Assembly (NCBI GenBank): GCA_030686995.1
Contig: CM060680.1
Location: forward strand, 198,511,322-198,575,321
Length of the DNA: 64,000 bases
Direction of reading: 5' to 3'
DNA from: Artemisia argyi
Lineage: Eukaryota; Streptophyta; Magnoliopsida; Asterales; Asteraceae
Shown: one piece after another, positions 9,340-20,556 of the stretch
Numbering within the stretch: the stretch's first letter is position 1
Layout of the letters: each line of letters starts with the position of its first letter
Translations under genes and position numbers: made by a program
The notes under the pieces: model-generated
What the model was told of the DNA's origin: nothing
Databases searched by the model: none
What the model saw: the letters and a program-made list of their open reading frames with translations, nothing else

Positions 9340-10303
9340 TTTTCTAGTTTTTTCATTAAGAGAGGAGAAGTTTTGGTGAAACCCTAAAGATGATTTTGGT
9401 GCCTCTTTTACAGGTTTTTCAAGCGTTCCAAACCCTTGAGACCTTGCATTGTAATTGAGATAAGTGTACTTTCAATTCAATCAATATGTCTATGTGTTGG
9501 TTGTTTATATCTTGTTCTTGTCTCAATTCTACTATGCTAGGCTAGATCTCTTTTGTGTTTGCTTAGATCTAATGAAACCTAGATGTTGATTATGTGTTGA
9601 TTACTTGTCTATTCTTGTTTTGAATGAATGATTTATATGTTAGGCTTAAGAAAACTGGCAGATCTCCAAATGGTAACATGCTTGAACGTCTTAAGAAACA
9701 TGAACCGAGGCGTACTAGGTCTTTATTGGTTGTATTTAATGCATGAGCCACTGTTTACAATCCCTATAGTTGTGCTGGGTCATGGTGTAGGAGGAGATAA
9801 GAGCTCATAGAGTTGGGGAGTTATGTATGTCACCCCACGAATGGTATTAAGGAATACAATCCGTCATTCATACAAGTGTAACAAGTAATTAACATGTAAA
9901 AGATATCTAGAGAGTAGTGAAGTCTAAGTAAACACAATTTCTCCAATTACTGCTCACAACTTTAGTATAATTAGTTTATTTTCATTTTTATTATTTTATT
10001 TTGATTGCATCTTAGTTTTGGGTTAGTTGATTAGCAACTAATTCCGCCCACTCCTTCAAAACCCGAGATTTTACTTGCTTTCATATAATATAAAAAATAC
10101 AAAAATAATCATCTTTCACCTCTAGAACTATTAATTAGGTTTTCTAATCCTAGCGACATTATTCCTAAGCTGAACGATCAATCCCCCGGTACTTGTCACT
10201 ATACTATACTACAACGATCAGGTACACTGCCTGGTGGGGGTTGTAAGCTTCTCGAGATCCCTCGAGAGGTAAAGCAAGGTGCGATTCCCACGCATCAAGT
10301 TTT

Positions 10304-10322
10304 TGGCGCCGCAGCCCGGGGA
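10304..10322 (+). other. Primer binding site, first internal region
   Basis: TGGCGCCGCAGCCCGGGGA begins six bases after the end of LTR 1. It resembles the tRNA-Asp-complementary PBS (TGGCGCCGTTGCCGGGGA) of Athila-type Gypsy elements but is imperfect in the middle. Confidence 0.65.
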
Positions 10323-10461
10323 ATAGTTATTGTCTAGGTTAGGATTTCTTTTTATTAGGTCTACTTGTTAGATTCCTTTCTAGTAAGATTTTTATTTTTA
10401 TTTTTTAGGTCTTCTTTAGTCTATCTTATTTCTTTGTGTTCTTTGTTCGTAAACAATTTCG

Positions 10462-11358
10462 ATGGATAACAATAACATTGATCGCTCGATTCCTGTTATT
10501 CGTGTTTTTCGTCGTAGGATTTTCCAAATGCCCGCCCCACTTCCTTTAGCAGAAAATGAGAACCCACCTAACCTTTCACCCAACCACCACTTTGACAATA
10601 ATTCTTAGTTAGAAGAGTCTGATCATGATGATGACCATAGGGCTAGTCCTTTTAACTATTCAGACTCCGATGAGGATCGTGATGATGGTGACGTGATTAA
10701 TGTGGATAGTATGGAAGAGGAAATAAACCCTCTTAGGTATGATGACCCTAGAACTAGGATTGAGTGTGATAGTTCATTTAACATGCAGTTTCCTTGTAAG
10801 ATTGGATTCAAAAGCTTTAACGCCTATCTCAACTCATCTCTTCCAATGAATATAACCTCACGTAATGAATACAATAAAATCATGGTAGATGAGTTAGAAT
10901 ACAAAGGAGAAAACATTGTGGCTAGGGCAATACCATTGCATGTGTTTGTAGGAAATTTGGTTTATCTTGTTGAGTTCATGGTTATGGAGAATCTAGGAGA
11001 ATTTATTGATGATAAATTGACCCAAGTTGTGTTTGGAAGACCTTTCAAACGGTTGACCAACCTCGATGAAAAACTCATAGAAGGGTTAATTACATTCTCG
11101 GGTGGGGATGAAGAATTTGTCTATCAAATGCCCCGCACACACCCTAGGTTTAAGGATTTCTCCATGGAAAAGTGTAGTAGGTATCCGCCTATGGAAATGC
11201 TAAGTGAAAATGATAAGAGAAAAGGACTTAAGTACACGCATGAAAAGAATAAAAGATACTATCGCAGGTGCTTAGAGTTAGGAGACGAGTATAAGAAAGA
11301 TGAGGCGACTATTAGATGGCTCACACTTGGTTACGTGAGCATAAGCGATACACGTTAA
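10462..11358 (+). CDS. Conserved ORF of the non-autonomous element, copy 1, with an early stop
   Basis: From ATG 10462 there are 48 codons to a TAG at 10606-10608. The same frame then stays open to TAA 11358; 222 codons follow from about 10693. The later part begins with an acidic stretch. It contains GENIVARAIPLHVFVGNLVYLVEFMV and QVVFGRPF, which resemble the C-terminal half of a Gypsy aspartic protease (hydrophobic strand, then an ILGRPF-like end), but no D-T/S-G active site is visible. I recall similar repeat-associated proteins in Asteraceae, with no known function. The second copy is identical over the long part. The purifying look of this ORF in an element without pol is notable. It is most likely a captured gag-pro remnant; a structural or silencing-related role is open. 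Confidence 0.6.
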
Positions 11359-13858
11359 CCCATAGCCTTGAGTCTAGCTACAAGACTCGTAAATAAAGAA
11401 AAGCGCTTCTTGGGAGGCAACCCATGTTTTGTGTGATTTTATTTGTTTGATTGTTATTTGCTTCCGTATGCATGCTTTGTTTTTATTGTTGGTTGATCAT
11501 GCTTCTAAAATAAAACGTGAAAATACTTTACTATGTTGTTTAGCCTAGTCTTAACTTCAACCTAAAGGTATTTTTGCAAAAGATAAGTGTAAGGGGAAAC
11601 CCCAAATATGTTTTTAAGAAACAAACCGATCATGATTCTCCACAATATTTAATAAACATGTATATTCGTATTTGTTAGAGTCAAATGCTTGTATTGAGTC
11701 ATAATGAAGTTTTGCAGGATTTTCCAGGAAGTAGGACAAAGTTTTTCCAGAAATTTTCCGGAAACTTAACATAAGAATTTCTGCAGGTCCATTCTGACGG
11801 CGTCAGGGTATTGCTCTTGACGGCGTCAGGAGTTAAAATCTGGAAATTTTACCGGTTTTGTTTTTCTAACGGAGTCTTATGGTTTTTGTGAATTATTAAG
11901 TTTTATAATCTCCAGGAAATCTGCAAACTTCATTCCACAAGCATTATATCTTACTTTGTTTTCTAGGATTTAGTAACTTATATAGGATGCCGCCGATTTT
12001 ACGCGAGGTTGCCTTGTCTATTGTTGTCAGGATTTACAGGTTATTTGTGACAAGAAGATGATTTATATTCTGGAAGGGAAGCTTTGATTGTTCGTTTTCT
12101 TGGAGGAAGATTTAACCTGGCCAACCTATAATCCATACCGAGCGAATCAGGGGAGTATTTGATTTCATTCTCTTTACTTTTTAACTTTTACATTCTTTAC
12201 TTGAACATTGGGGACAATGTTCATCTTAAGTGTAAGGGGAGGGTAAAAAGATGATACCTTACATATGCACTTTCGCTTGAGTTTGTTTTGTTTGATAGTA
12301 GATGAGTAATAAAACTATGAGAAATACTTGTTAGTGTAATTTTAGCGCCAAATTTAAAATTTTTTACAACATTTAGGAGTGAAACTTTAGCCATAGCAAG
12401 CGTCTCATGGATAGGAGGTTGTATGACTAGCACATAACCGTATATTCAGAAAAATTTTCCACCCAAAAATGTGAGGTTCGCCTTTAGTTTTGATAGGAAA
12501 AGCATTTATTATTGGTGCTTATGAGTGTACCGGTAGCATTTAGATTCTAGAACTTACGTTAGTGATGCATCCCGAGACCGCTAGTGAGACTACATTCGTG
12601 TGGTAGGATTTACTACATGATAAGAGGCATTAGGATCACCCTTGTGTTAAACCCGTATTATAATTACTTGACCATTTAAGTCATATTACTTGACTAGTTA
12701 AGTCAACTAATTTTTCCCACACCCTTAGCGTTGTACTCATTTTTAGTACACGAAACCCCTAGTACACCCCTCCGAGCCTATCTTTTCGTTTCTAACTTTA
12801 AGCATCTTACTTAAAGGAAGAATTTGTTACACCCCACTTAAATGTACAACCAAATCACCTTAGCCTTCCGTGTATGCGCTCATTTTTAGTGCATTATTGT
12901 TATTTGTTAAACCCTAAGTTAACTATCTAATTGATTACATGGTTGCTAAGTCGAGTCATATCCTTGTACATATTGTTTTGGGACGATTGGGACTCATGGG
13001 TAAGTACTTATTTTATGGAGTAATGGGGAAGAACATAATATTATTACCCCCATATGTACGTTAATCTTAAAAATGCTCCAAGTGTTTTGATTTTCTTAAT
13101 TCGAGTCATTAGTTTAGTTTATTGTAAAGTATGTAAAGATTCAAGTGTAAGGGAATTGCTCAAACCCCTATGATGTATTATTTTGGATGGTAGGGTAAGA
13201 GTGTATACAAAAAAAAATAATAATAATAAATAAATAAATAAAAATAAATAAAAAATCAAAAAAATTTAGAAAAAGAAAAAAAATATAGAAAAGAAAAAGA
13301 GAAAAACCATACGGACTACCATCCCATTTTCATTCTATGTTCATTCTATGTTTTTATTATTTTTCATTGATTAGCTTAAGTCGAGTCTAGTCTTGGCTTA
13401 GCAACGCCATCTTGTACATGTAATTAACCGAGATTGTTAACTCGCCACCAGTAAAACTTCCTTCATCCAACAAAACCGTGTAATTCATATCCCTATACCT
13501 AACGTTACAACCCTTTAAAAGACCTCTTTGATAGTTTATCCTAGGTGCTTACGCCATGTGGTGGAGGTTTGATCCCTTCCCAAGCCTATGGTAATCTATT
13601 TTGCTATGACAGGTAGTGAGAGATATCTTCCATTTCCATAATGTTATATTACTTTATTACACCCGAGAGATGTGAGTATCTAAACACTATTTGTGAGGTG
13701 CTTGTGTATGACCTCCGTGCTTGTCTATTGGTCTTTAGTGGAACGATTATTTGTTGTAATTACTTTTATATTAGTGTTAAATGACCCCTAACTCGTCTTT
13801 TGAGTAGAATAAAAGCTCATTTGCTTGAGGACAAGCAAATCTCAAGTGTAAGGGTATA
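11359..13858 (+). other. Non-coding internal region, copy 1, with PPT-like end
   Basis: No ORF of substance is present. It includes repeated AAGTGTAAGGGGA-type phrases (11587, 12229), an A-rich low-complexity tract (13207-13300) and a weak purine stretch AAGTGTAAGGGTATA ending at 13858, just before LTR 2. The second copy (16326-18833) is nearly the same and differs mainly in the A-rich tract length. Confidence 0.7.
11795..11828. promoter_or_regulatory. Two internal TGACGGCGTCA palindromes, copy 1
   Basis: Copies at 11795-11805 and 11818-11828 are 23 bp apart, the same as the first spacing in U3. They lie in the non-coding half of the internal region. The matching pair in copy 2 is at 16762-16772 and 16785-16795. 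Confidence 0.7.
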
Positions 13859-15264
13859 TGATGAGGCGAAAAATGATCCGTTTTTAGGGGGTCATTTAAG
13901 CCCGAATCCGAATTTATTTGATCAAATATTGCCCTAAATCGTTCCTTTTGTGATTTTAGGTGTTTGGAGAGTGAATTCTGGAAAAGAAGCCATTTTGGAC
14001 GTTTTTGAAGCATAAAAGTGAAGAAAACGGCTAAGTACCAAATTTCCATGCTGAAGATACAAGGTGACGGTGTCAAGACTACCATCTTGACGGCGTCAGA
14101 CATGAGGAATTAATTACCGAAGGTGGTGACAACGTCAGAAGCCTTCATGACGGCGTCAAAGTGGCAAGAATAAAATACCGTGGTTGATGACGGCGTCACA
14201 TAGGCCGTCATAAGTTGATCAAGGCCGTCCGAGGAAGTATATGGCGGCGAGGTGACGGCGTCACATGTAACTCTTGACGCCGTCAGCCTGTTTTTCCTAT
14301 TTATAGTTTTCTAGTTTTTTCATTAAGAGAGGAGAAGTTTTGGTGAAACCCTAAAGACGATTTTGGTGCCTCTTTTACAGGTTTTTCAAGCGTTCCAAAC
14401 CCTTGAGACCTTGCATTGTAATTGAGATAAGTGTACTTTCAATTCAATCAATATGTCTATGTGTTGGTTGTTTATATCTTGTTCTTGTCTCAATTCTACT
14501 ATGCTAGGCTAGATCTCTTTTGTGTTTGCTTAGATCTAATGAAACCTAGATGTTGATTATGTGTTGATTACTTGTCTATTCTTGTTTTGAATGAATGATT
14601 TATATGTTAGGCTTAAGAAAACTGGCAGATCTCCAAATGGTAACATGCTTGAACGTCTTAAGAAACATGAACCGAGGCGTACTAGGTCTTTATTGGTTGT
14701 ATTTAATGCATGAGCCACTGTTTACAATCCCTATAGTTGTGCTGGGTCATGGTGTAGGAGGAGATAAGAGCTCATAGAGTTGGGGAGTTATGTATGCCAC
14801 CCCACGAATGGTATTAAGGAATACAATCCGTCATTCATACAAGTGTAACAAGTAATTAACATGTAAAAGATATCTAGGGAGTAGTGAAGTCTAAGTAAAC
14901 ACAATTTCTCCAATTACTGCTCACAACTTTAGTATAATTAGTTTATTTTCATTTTTATTATTTTATTTTGATTGCATCTTAGTTTTGGGTTAGTTGATTA
15001 GCAACTAATTCCGCCCACTCCTTCAAAACCCGAGATTTTACTTGCTTTCATATAATATAAAAAATACAAAAATAATCATCTTTCACCTCTAGAACTATTA
15101 ATTAGGTTTTCTAATCCTAGCGACATTATTCCTAAGCTGAACGATCAATCCCCCGGTACTTGTCACTATACTATACTACAACGATCAGGTACACTGCCTG
15201 GTGGGGGTTGTAAGCTTCTCGAGATCCCTCGAGAGGTAAAGCAAGGTGCGATTCCCACACATCA
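13859..15264 (+). repeat. LTR 2 (shared middle LTR)
   Basis: 1406 bp. It serves as the 3' LTR of the first unit and the 5' LTR of the second. The palindrome array at 14065-14285 has two damaged sites (TGACGGTGTCA at 14065 and TGACAACGTCA at 14127). The terminus is CACATCA instead of CGCATCA, again a CpG-type change. Confidence 0.93.
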
Positions 15265-15270
15265 AGTTTT

Positions 15271-15289
15271 TGGCGCCGCAGCCCGGGGA
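15271..15289 (+). other. Primer binding site, second internal region
   Basis: Identical to the site at 10304-10322, six bases after LTR 2. Confidence 0.65.
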
Positions 15290-15428
15290 ATAGTTATTGT
15301 CTAGGTTAGGATTTCTTTTTATTAGGTCTACTTGTTAGATTCCTTTCTAGTAAGATTTTTATTTTTATTTTTTAGGTCTTCTTTAGTCTATCTTATTTCT
15401 TTGTGTTCTTTGTTCGTAAACAATTTCG

Positions 15429-16325
15429 ATGGATAACAATAACATTGATCGCTCGATTCCTGTTATTCGTGTTTTTCGTCGTAGGATTTTCCAAATGCCC
15501 GCCCCACTTCCTTTAGCAGAAAATGAGAACCCACCTAACCTTTCACCCAACCACCACTTTGACAATAATTCTTAGTTAGAAGAGTCTGATCATGATGATG
15601 ACCATAGGGCTAGTCCTTTTAACTATTCAGACTCCGATGAGGATCTTGATGATGGTGACGTGATTAATGTGGATAGTATGGAAGAGGAAATAAACCCTCT
15701 TAGGTATGATGACCCTAGAACTAGGATTGAGTGTGATAGTTCATTTAACATGCAGTTTCCTTGTAAGATTGGATTCAAAAGCTTTAACGCCTATCTCAAC
15801 TCATCTCTTCCAATGAATATAACCTCACGTAATGAATACAATAAAATCATGGTAGATGAGTTAGAATACAAAGGAGAAAACATTGTGGCTAGGGCAATAC
15901 CATTGCATGTGTTTGTAGGAAATTTGGTTTATCTTGTTGAGTTCATGGTTATGGAGAATCTAGGAGAATTTATTGATGATAAATTGACCCAAGTTGTGTT
16001 TGGAAGACCTTTCAAACGGTTGACCAACCTCGATGAAAAACTCATAGAAGGGTTAATTACATTCTCGGGTGGGGATGAAGAATTTGTCTATCAAATGCCC
16101 CGCACACACCCTAGGTTTAAGGATTTCTCCATGGAAAAGTGTAGTAGGTATCCGCCTATGGAAATGCTAAGTGAAAATGATAAGAGAAAAGGACTTAAGT
16201 ACACGCATGAAAAGAATAAAAGATACTATCGCAGGTGCTTAGAGTTAGGAGACGAGTATAAGAAAGATGAGGCGACTATTAGATGGCTCACACTTGGTTA
16301 CGTGAGCATAAGCGATACACGTTAA
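15429..16325 (+). CDS. Conserved ORF of the non-autonomous element, copy 2
   Basis: Same structure as the ORF at 10462-11358: a 48-codon start segment, an in-frame TAG at 15573-15575, then an open frame to TAA at 16325. The long part is identical to copy 1 in translation. One difference lies just upstream (GATCTTGAT against GATCGTGAT, changing one residue in the acidic segment). The shared stop shows that it predates the tandem duplication, so both copies descend from one already interrupted ORF, or the true start lies after the stop (GTG/ATG near 15660-15680). Confidence 0.6.
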
Positions 16326-18178
16326 CCCATAGCCTTGAGTCTAGCTACAAGACTCGTAAATAAAGAAAAGCGCTTCTTGGGAGGCAACCCATGTTTTGTG
16401 TGATTTTATTTGTTTGATTGTTATTTGCTTCCGTATGCATGCTTTGTTTTTATTGTTGGTTGATCATGCTTCTAAAATAAAACGTGAAAATACTTTACTA
16501 TGTTGTTTAGCCTAGTCTTAACTTCAACCTAAAGGTATTTTTGCAAAAGATAAGTGTAAGGGGAAACCCCAAATATGTTTTTAAGAAACAAACCGATCAT
16601 GATTCTCCACAATATTTAATAAACATGTATATTCGTATTTGTTAGAGTCAAATGCTTGTATTGAGTCATAATGAAGTTTTGCAGGATTTTCCAGGAAGTA
16701 GGACAAAGTTTTTCCAGAAATTTTCCGGAAACTTAACATAAGAATTTCTGCAGGTCCATTCTGACGGCGTCAGGGTATTGCTCTTGACGGCGTCAGGAGT
16801 TAAAATCTGGAAATTTTACCGGTTTTGTTTTTCTAACGGAGTCTTATGGTTTTTGTGAATTATTAAGTTTTATAATCTCCAGGAAATCTGCAAACTTCAT
16901 TCCACAAGCATTATATCTTACTTTGTTTTCTAGGATTTAGTAACTTATATAGGATGCCGCCGATTTTACGCGAGGTTGCCTTGTCTATTGTTGTCAGGAT
17001 TTACAGGTTATTTGTGACAAGAAGATGATTTATATTCTGGAAGGGAAGCTTTGATTGTTCGTTTTCTTGGAGGAAGATTTAACCTGGCCAACCTATAATC
17101 CATACCGAGCGAATCAGGGGAGTATTTGATTTCATTCTCTTTACTTTTTAACTTTTACATTCTTTACTTGAACATTGGGGACAATGTTCATCTTAAGTGT
17201 AAGGGGAGGGTAAAAATATGATACCTTACATATGCACTTTCGCTTGAGTTTGTTTTGTTTGATAGTAGATGAGTAATAAAACTATGAGAAATACTTGTTA
17301 GTGTAATTTTAGCGCCAAATTTAAAATTTTTTACAACATTTAGGAGTGAAACTTTAGCCATAGCAAGCGTCTCATGGATAGGAGGTTGTATGACTAGCAC
17401 ATAACCGTATATTCAGAAAAAATTTTCCACCCAAAAATGTGAGGTTCGCCTTTAGTTTTGATAGGAAAAGCATTTATTATTGGTGCTTATGAGTGTACCG
17501 GTAGCATTTAGATTCTAGAACTTACGTTAGTGATGCATCCCGAGACCGCTAGTGAGACTACATTCGTGTGGTAGGATTTACTACATGATAAGAGGCATTA
17601 GGATCACCCTTGTGTTAAACCCGTATTATAATTACTTGACCATTTAAGTCATATTACTTGACTAGTTAAGTCAACTAATTTTTCCCACACCCTTAGCGTT
17701 GTACTCATTTTTAGTACACGAAACCCCTAGTACACCCCTCCGAGCCTATCTTTTCGTTTCTAACTTTAAGCATCTTACTTAAAGGAAGAATTTGTTACAC
17801 CCCACTTAAATGTACAACCAAATCACCTTAGCCTTCCGTGTATGCGCTCATTTTTAGTGCATTATTGTTATTTGTTAAACCCTAAGTTAACTATCTAATT
17901 GATTACATGGTTGCTAAGTCGAGTCATATCCTTGTACATATTGTTTTGGGACGATTGGGACTCATGGGTAAGTACTTATTTTATGGAGTAATGGGGAAGA
18001 ACATAATATTATTACCCCCATATGTACGTTAATCTTAAAAATGCTCCAAGTGTTTTGATTTTCTTAATTCGAGTCATTAGTTTAGTTTATTGTAAAGTAT
18101 GTAAAGATTCAAGTGTAAGGGAATTGCTCAAACCCCTATGATGTATTATTTTGGATGGTAGGGTAAGAGTGTATATAA

Positions 18179-18211
<33 letters not shown>

Positions 18212-18833
18212 AATAAAAATAAATAAAAAATCGAAAAAATTTAGAAAAAGAAAAAAAATATAGAAAAGAAAAAGAGAAAAACCATACGGACTACCATCCC
18301 ATTTTCATTTTATGTTCATTCTATGTTTTTATTATTTTTCATTGATTAGCTTAAGTCGAGTCTAGTCTTGGCTTAGCAACGCCATCTTGTACATGTAATT
18401 AACCGAGATTGTTAACTCGCCACCAGTAAAACTTCCTTCATCCAACAAAACCGTGTAATTCATATCCCTATACCTAACGTTACAACCCTTTAAAAGACCT
18501 CTTTGATAGTTTATCCTAGGTGCTTACGCCATGTGGTGGAGGTTTGATCCTTTCCCAAGCCTATGGTAATCTATTTTGCTATGACAGGTAGTGAGAGATA
18601 TCTTCCATTTCCATAATGTTATATTACTTTATTACACCCGAGAGATGTGAGTATCTAAACACTATTTGTGAGGTGCTTGTGTATGACCTCCGTGCTTGTC
18701 TATTGGTCTTTAGTGGAACGATTATTTGTTGTAATTACTTTTATATTAGTGTTAAATGACCCCTAACTCGTCTTTTGAGTAGAATAAAAGCTCATTTGCT
18801 TGAGGACAAGCAAATCTCAAGTGTAAGGGTATA

Positions 18834-20239
18834 TGATGAGGCGAAAAATGATCCGTTTTTAGGGGGTCATTTAAGCCCGAATCCGAATTTATTTGATCAA
18901 ATATTGCCCTAAATCGTTCTTTTTGTGATTTTAGGTGTTTGGAGAGTGAATTCTGGAAAAGAAGCCATTTTGGACGTTTTTGGAGCATAAAAGTGAAGAA
19001 AACGGCTAAGTACCAAATTTCCATGCTGAAGATACAAGGTGACGGCGTCAAGACTACCATCTTGACGGCGTCAGACATGAGGAATTAATTACCGAAGGTG
19101 GTGACAGCGTCAGAAGCCTTCATGACGGCGTCAAAGTGGCAAGAATAAAATACCGTGGTTGATGACGGCGTCACATAGGCCGTCATAAGTTGATCAAGGC
19201 CGTCCGAGGAAGTATATGGCGGCGAGGTGACGGCGTCACATGTAACTCTTGACGCCGTCAGCCTGTTTTTCCTATTTATAGTTTTCTAGTTTTTTCATTA
19301 AGAGAGGAGAAGTTTTGGTGAAACCCTAAAGACGATTTTGGTGCCTCTTTTACAGGTTTTTCAAGCGTTCCAAACCCTTGAGACCTTGCATTGTAATTGA
19401 GATAAGTGTACTTTCAATTCAATCTATATGTCTATGTGTTGGTTGTTTATATCTTGTTCTTGTCTCAATTCTACTATGCTAGGCTAGATCTCTTTTGTGT
19501 TTGCTTAGATCTAATGAAACCTAGATGTTGATTATGTGTTGATTACTTGTCTATTCTTGTTTTGAATGAATGATTTATATGTTAGGCTTAAGAAAACTGG
19601 CAGATCTCCAAATGGTAACATGCTTGAACGTCTTAAGAAACATGAACCGATGCGTACTAGGTCTTTATTGGTTGTATTTAATGCATGAGCCACTGTTTAC
19701 AATCCCTATAGTTGTGCTGGGTCATGGTGTAGGAGGAGATAAGAGCTCATAGAGTTGGGGAGTTATGTATGCCACCCCACGAATGGTATTAAGGAATACA
19801 ATCCGTCATTCATACAAGTGTAACAAGTAATTAACATGTAAAAGATATCTAGGGAGTAGTGAAGTCTAAGTAAACACAATTTCTCCAATTACTGCTCACA
19901 ACTTTAGTATAATTAGTTTATTTTCATTTTTATTATTTTATTTTGATTGCATCTTAGTTTTGGGTTAGTTGATTAGCAACTAATTCCGCCCACTCCTTCA
20001 AAACCCGAGATTTTACTTGCTTTCATATAATATAAAAAATACAAAAATAATCATCTTTCACCTCTAGAACTATTAATTAGGTTTTCTAATCCTAGCGACA
20101 CTATTCCTAAGCTGAACGATCAATCCCCCGGTACTTGTCACTATACTATACTACAACGATCAGGTACACTGCCTGGTGGGGGTTGTAAGCTTCTCGAGAT
20201 CCCTCGAGAGGTAAAGCAAGGTGCGATTCTCACGCATCA
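18834..20239 (+). repeat. LTR 3 of the tandem element
   Basis: 1406 bp, followed directly by the right TSD CTGAT (20240-20244) with no PBS, as expected for the outer 3' LTR. The palindrome array is at 19040-19260 with one damaged site (TGACAGCGTCA at 19102). Confidence 0.93.
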
Positions 20240-20244
20240 CTGAT

Positions 20245-20378
20245 ATATTTGAATAAATTCGAACGATAACTCTTTTTAATACGACTCGGTTAGAGATCGT
20301 TTTCTATTATTATGACTATTGTGCCGTCGAGTAACACCCAAGTTGAATTCCGCTGCATCATGAATTGGGGGTGTTAGA
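20245..20378 (+). repeat. Tekay 5' LTR, last ~131 bp, ending in a deletion junction
   Basis: This continues the LTR broken at 8891 and matches 39999-40126 at the right end, including GAATTGGGGGTGTTA. The last bases of the LTR, the PBS and the first part of the Tekay internal region are missing. After GTGTTA and a few unmatched bases, the sequence switches to the tail of the SIRE-like 5' LTR. Confidence 0.85.
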
Positions 20379-20489
20379 GATTGTGTTTGTGCATATATCT
20401 TTGATCAAACGGAAAGTTTCAAAGCTAACTTAACAAGTTAAAAAGATTTTAATCGGTAAACTATTCAACCCCCCTTCTAGTTTTCCACA
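20379..20489 (+). repeat. SIRE-like 5' LTR remnant
   Basis: About 111 bp, matching 30905-31016 of the 3' LTR with one difference near the start (TGATCAAACGG against TGATTAAACGG). It ends TTTTCCACA. Confidence 0.88.
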
Positions 20490-20491
20490 AT

Positions 20492-20504
20492 TGGCATCAA
20501 GAGC
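20492..20504 (+). other. Primer binding site of SIRE-like element
   Basis: TGGCATCAAGAGC lies two bases after the LTR end. It resembles the initiator-Met tRNA site (TGGTATCAGAGC) used by most plant Copia elements. Confidence 0.75.
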
Positions 20505-20556
20505 TACGTTACTCAAGCTTTTAAAATATATTGTGTTTTAAAACTTGAAACGATCC

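Larger units (their letters stand above)
8892..10297 (+). repeat. LTR 1 of the tandem element
   Basis: 1406 bp, TG...CA termini. U3 carries seven TGACGGCGTCA-type palindromes (9098-9318) directly before the TATA-like CTATTTATAG at 9330-9339. Short frames inside it (for example 9628-9810) are repeated in all three LTRs and are not genes. Confidence 0.93.
8892..20239 (+). mobile_element. Tandem non-autonomous LTR retrotransposon (LTR-int-LTR-int-LTR)
   Basis: Three LTRs of exactly 1406 bp (8892-10297, 13859-15264, 18834-20239) enclose two almost identical internal regions (10298-13858 and 15265-18833). The perfect 5-bp TSD CTGAT is at 8887-8891 and 20240-20244. LTRs begin TGATGAGGCG and end CGCATCA. 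The PBS region resembles the tRNA-Asp-type site used by Athila/Tat elements. There is no reverse transcriptase or integrase, only one conserved ORF, so this is a LARD-like element needing helper proteins. The shared middle LTR and single outer TSD point to unequal recombination between LTRs of two copies at the same site. The LTRs differ from each other at about ten positions by eye. Confidence 0.92.
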
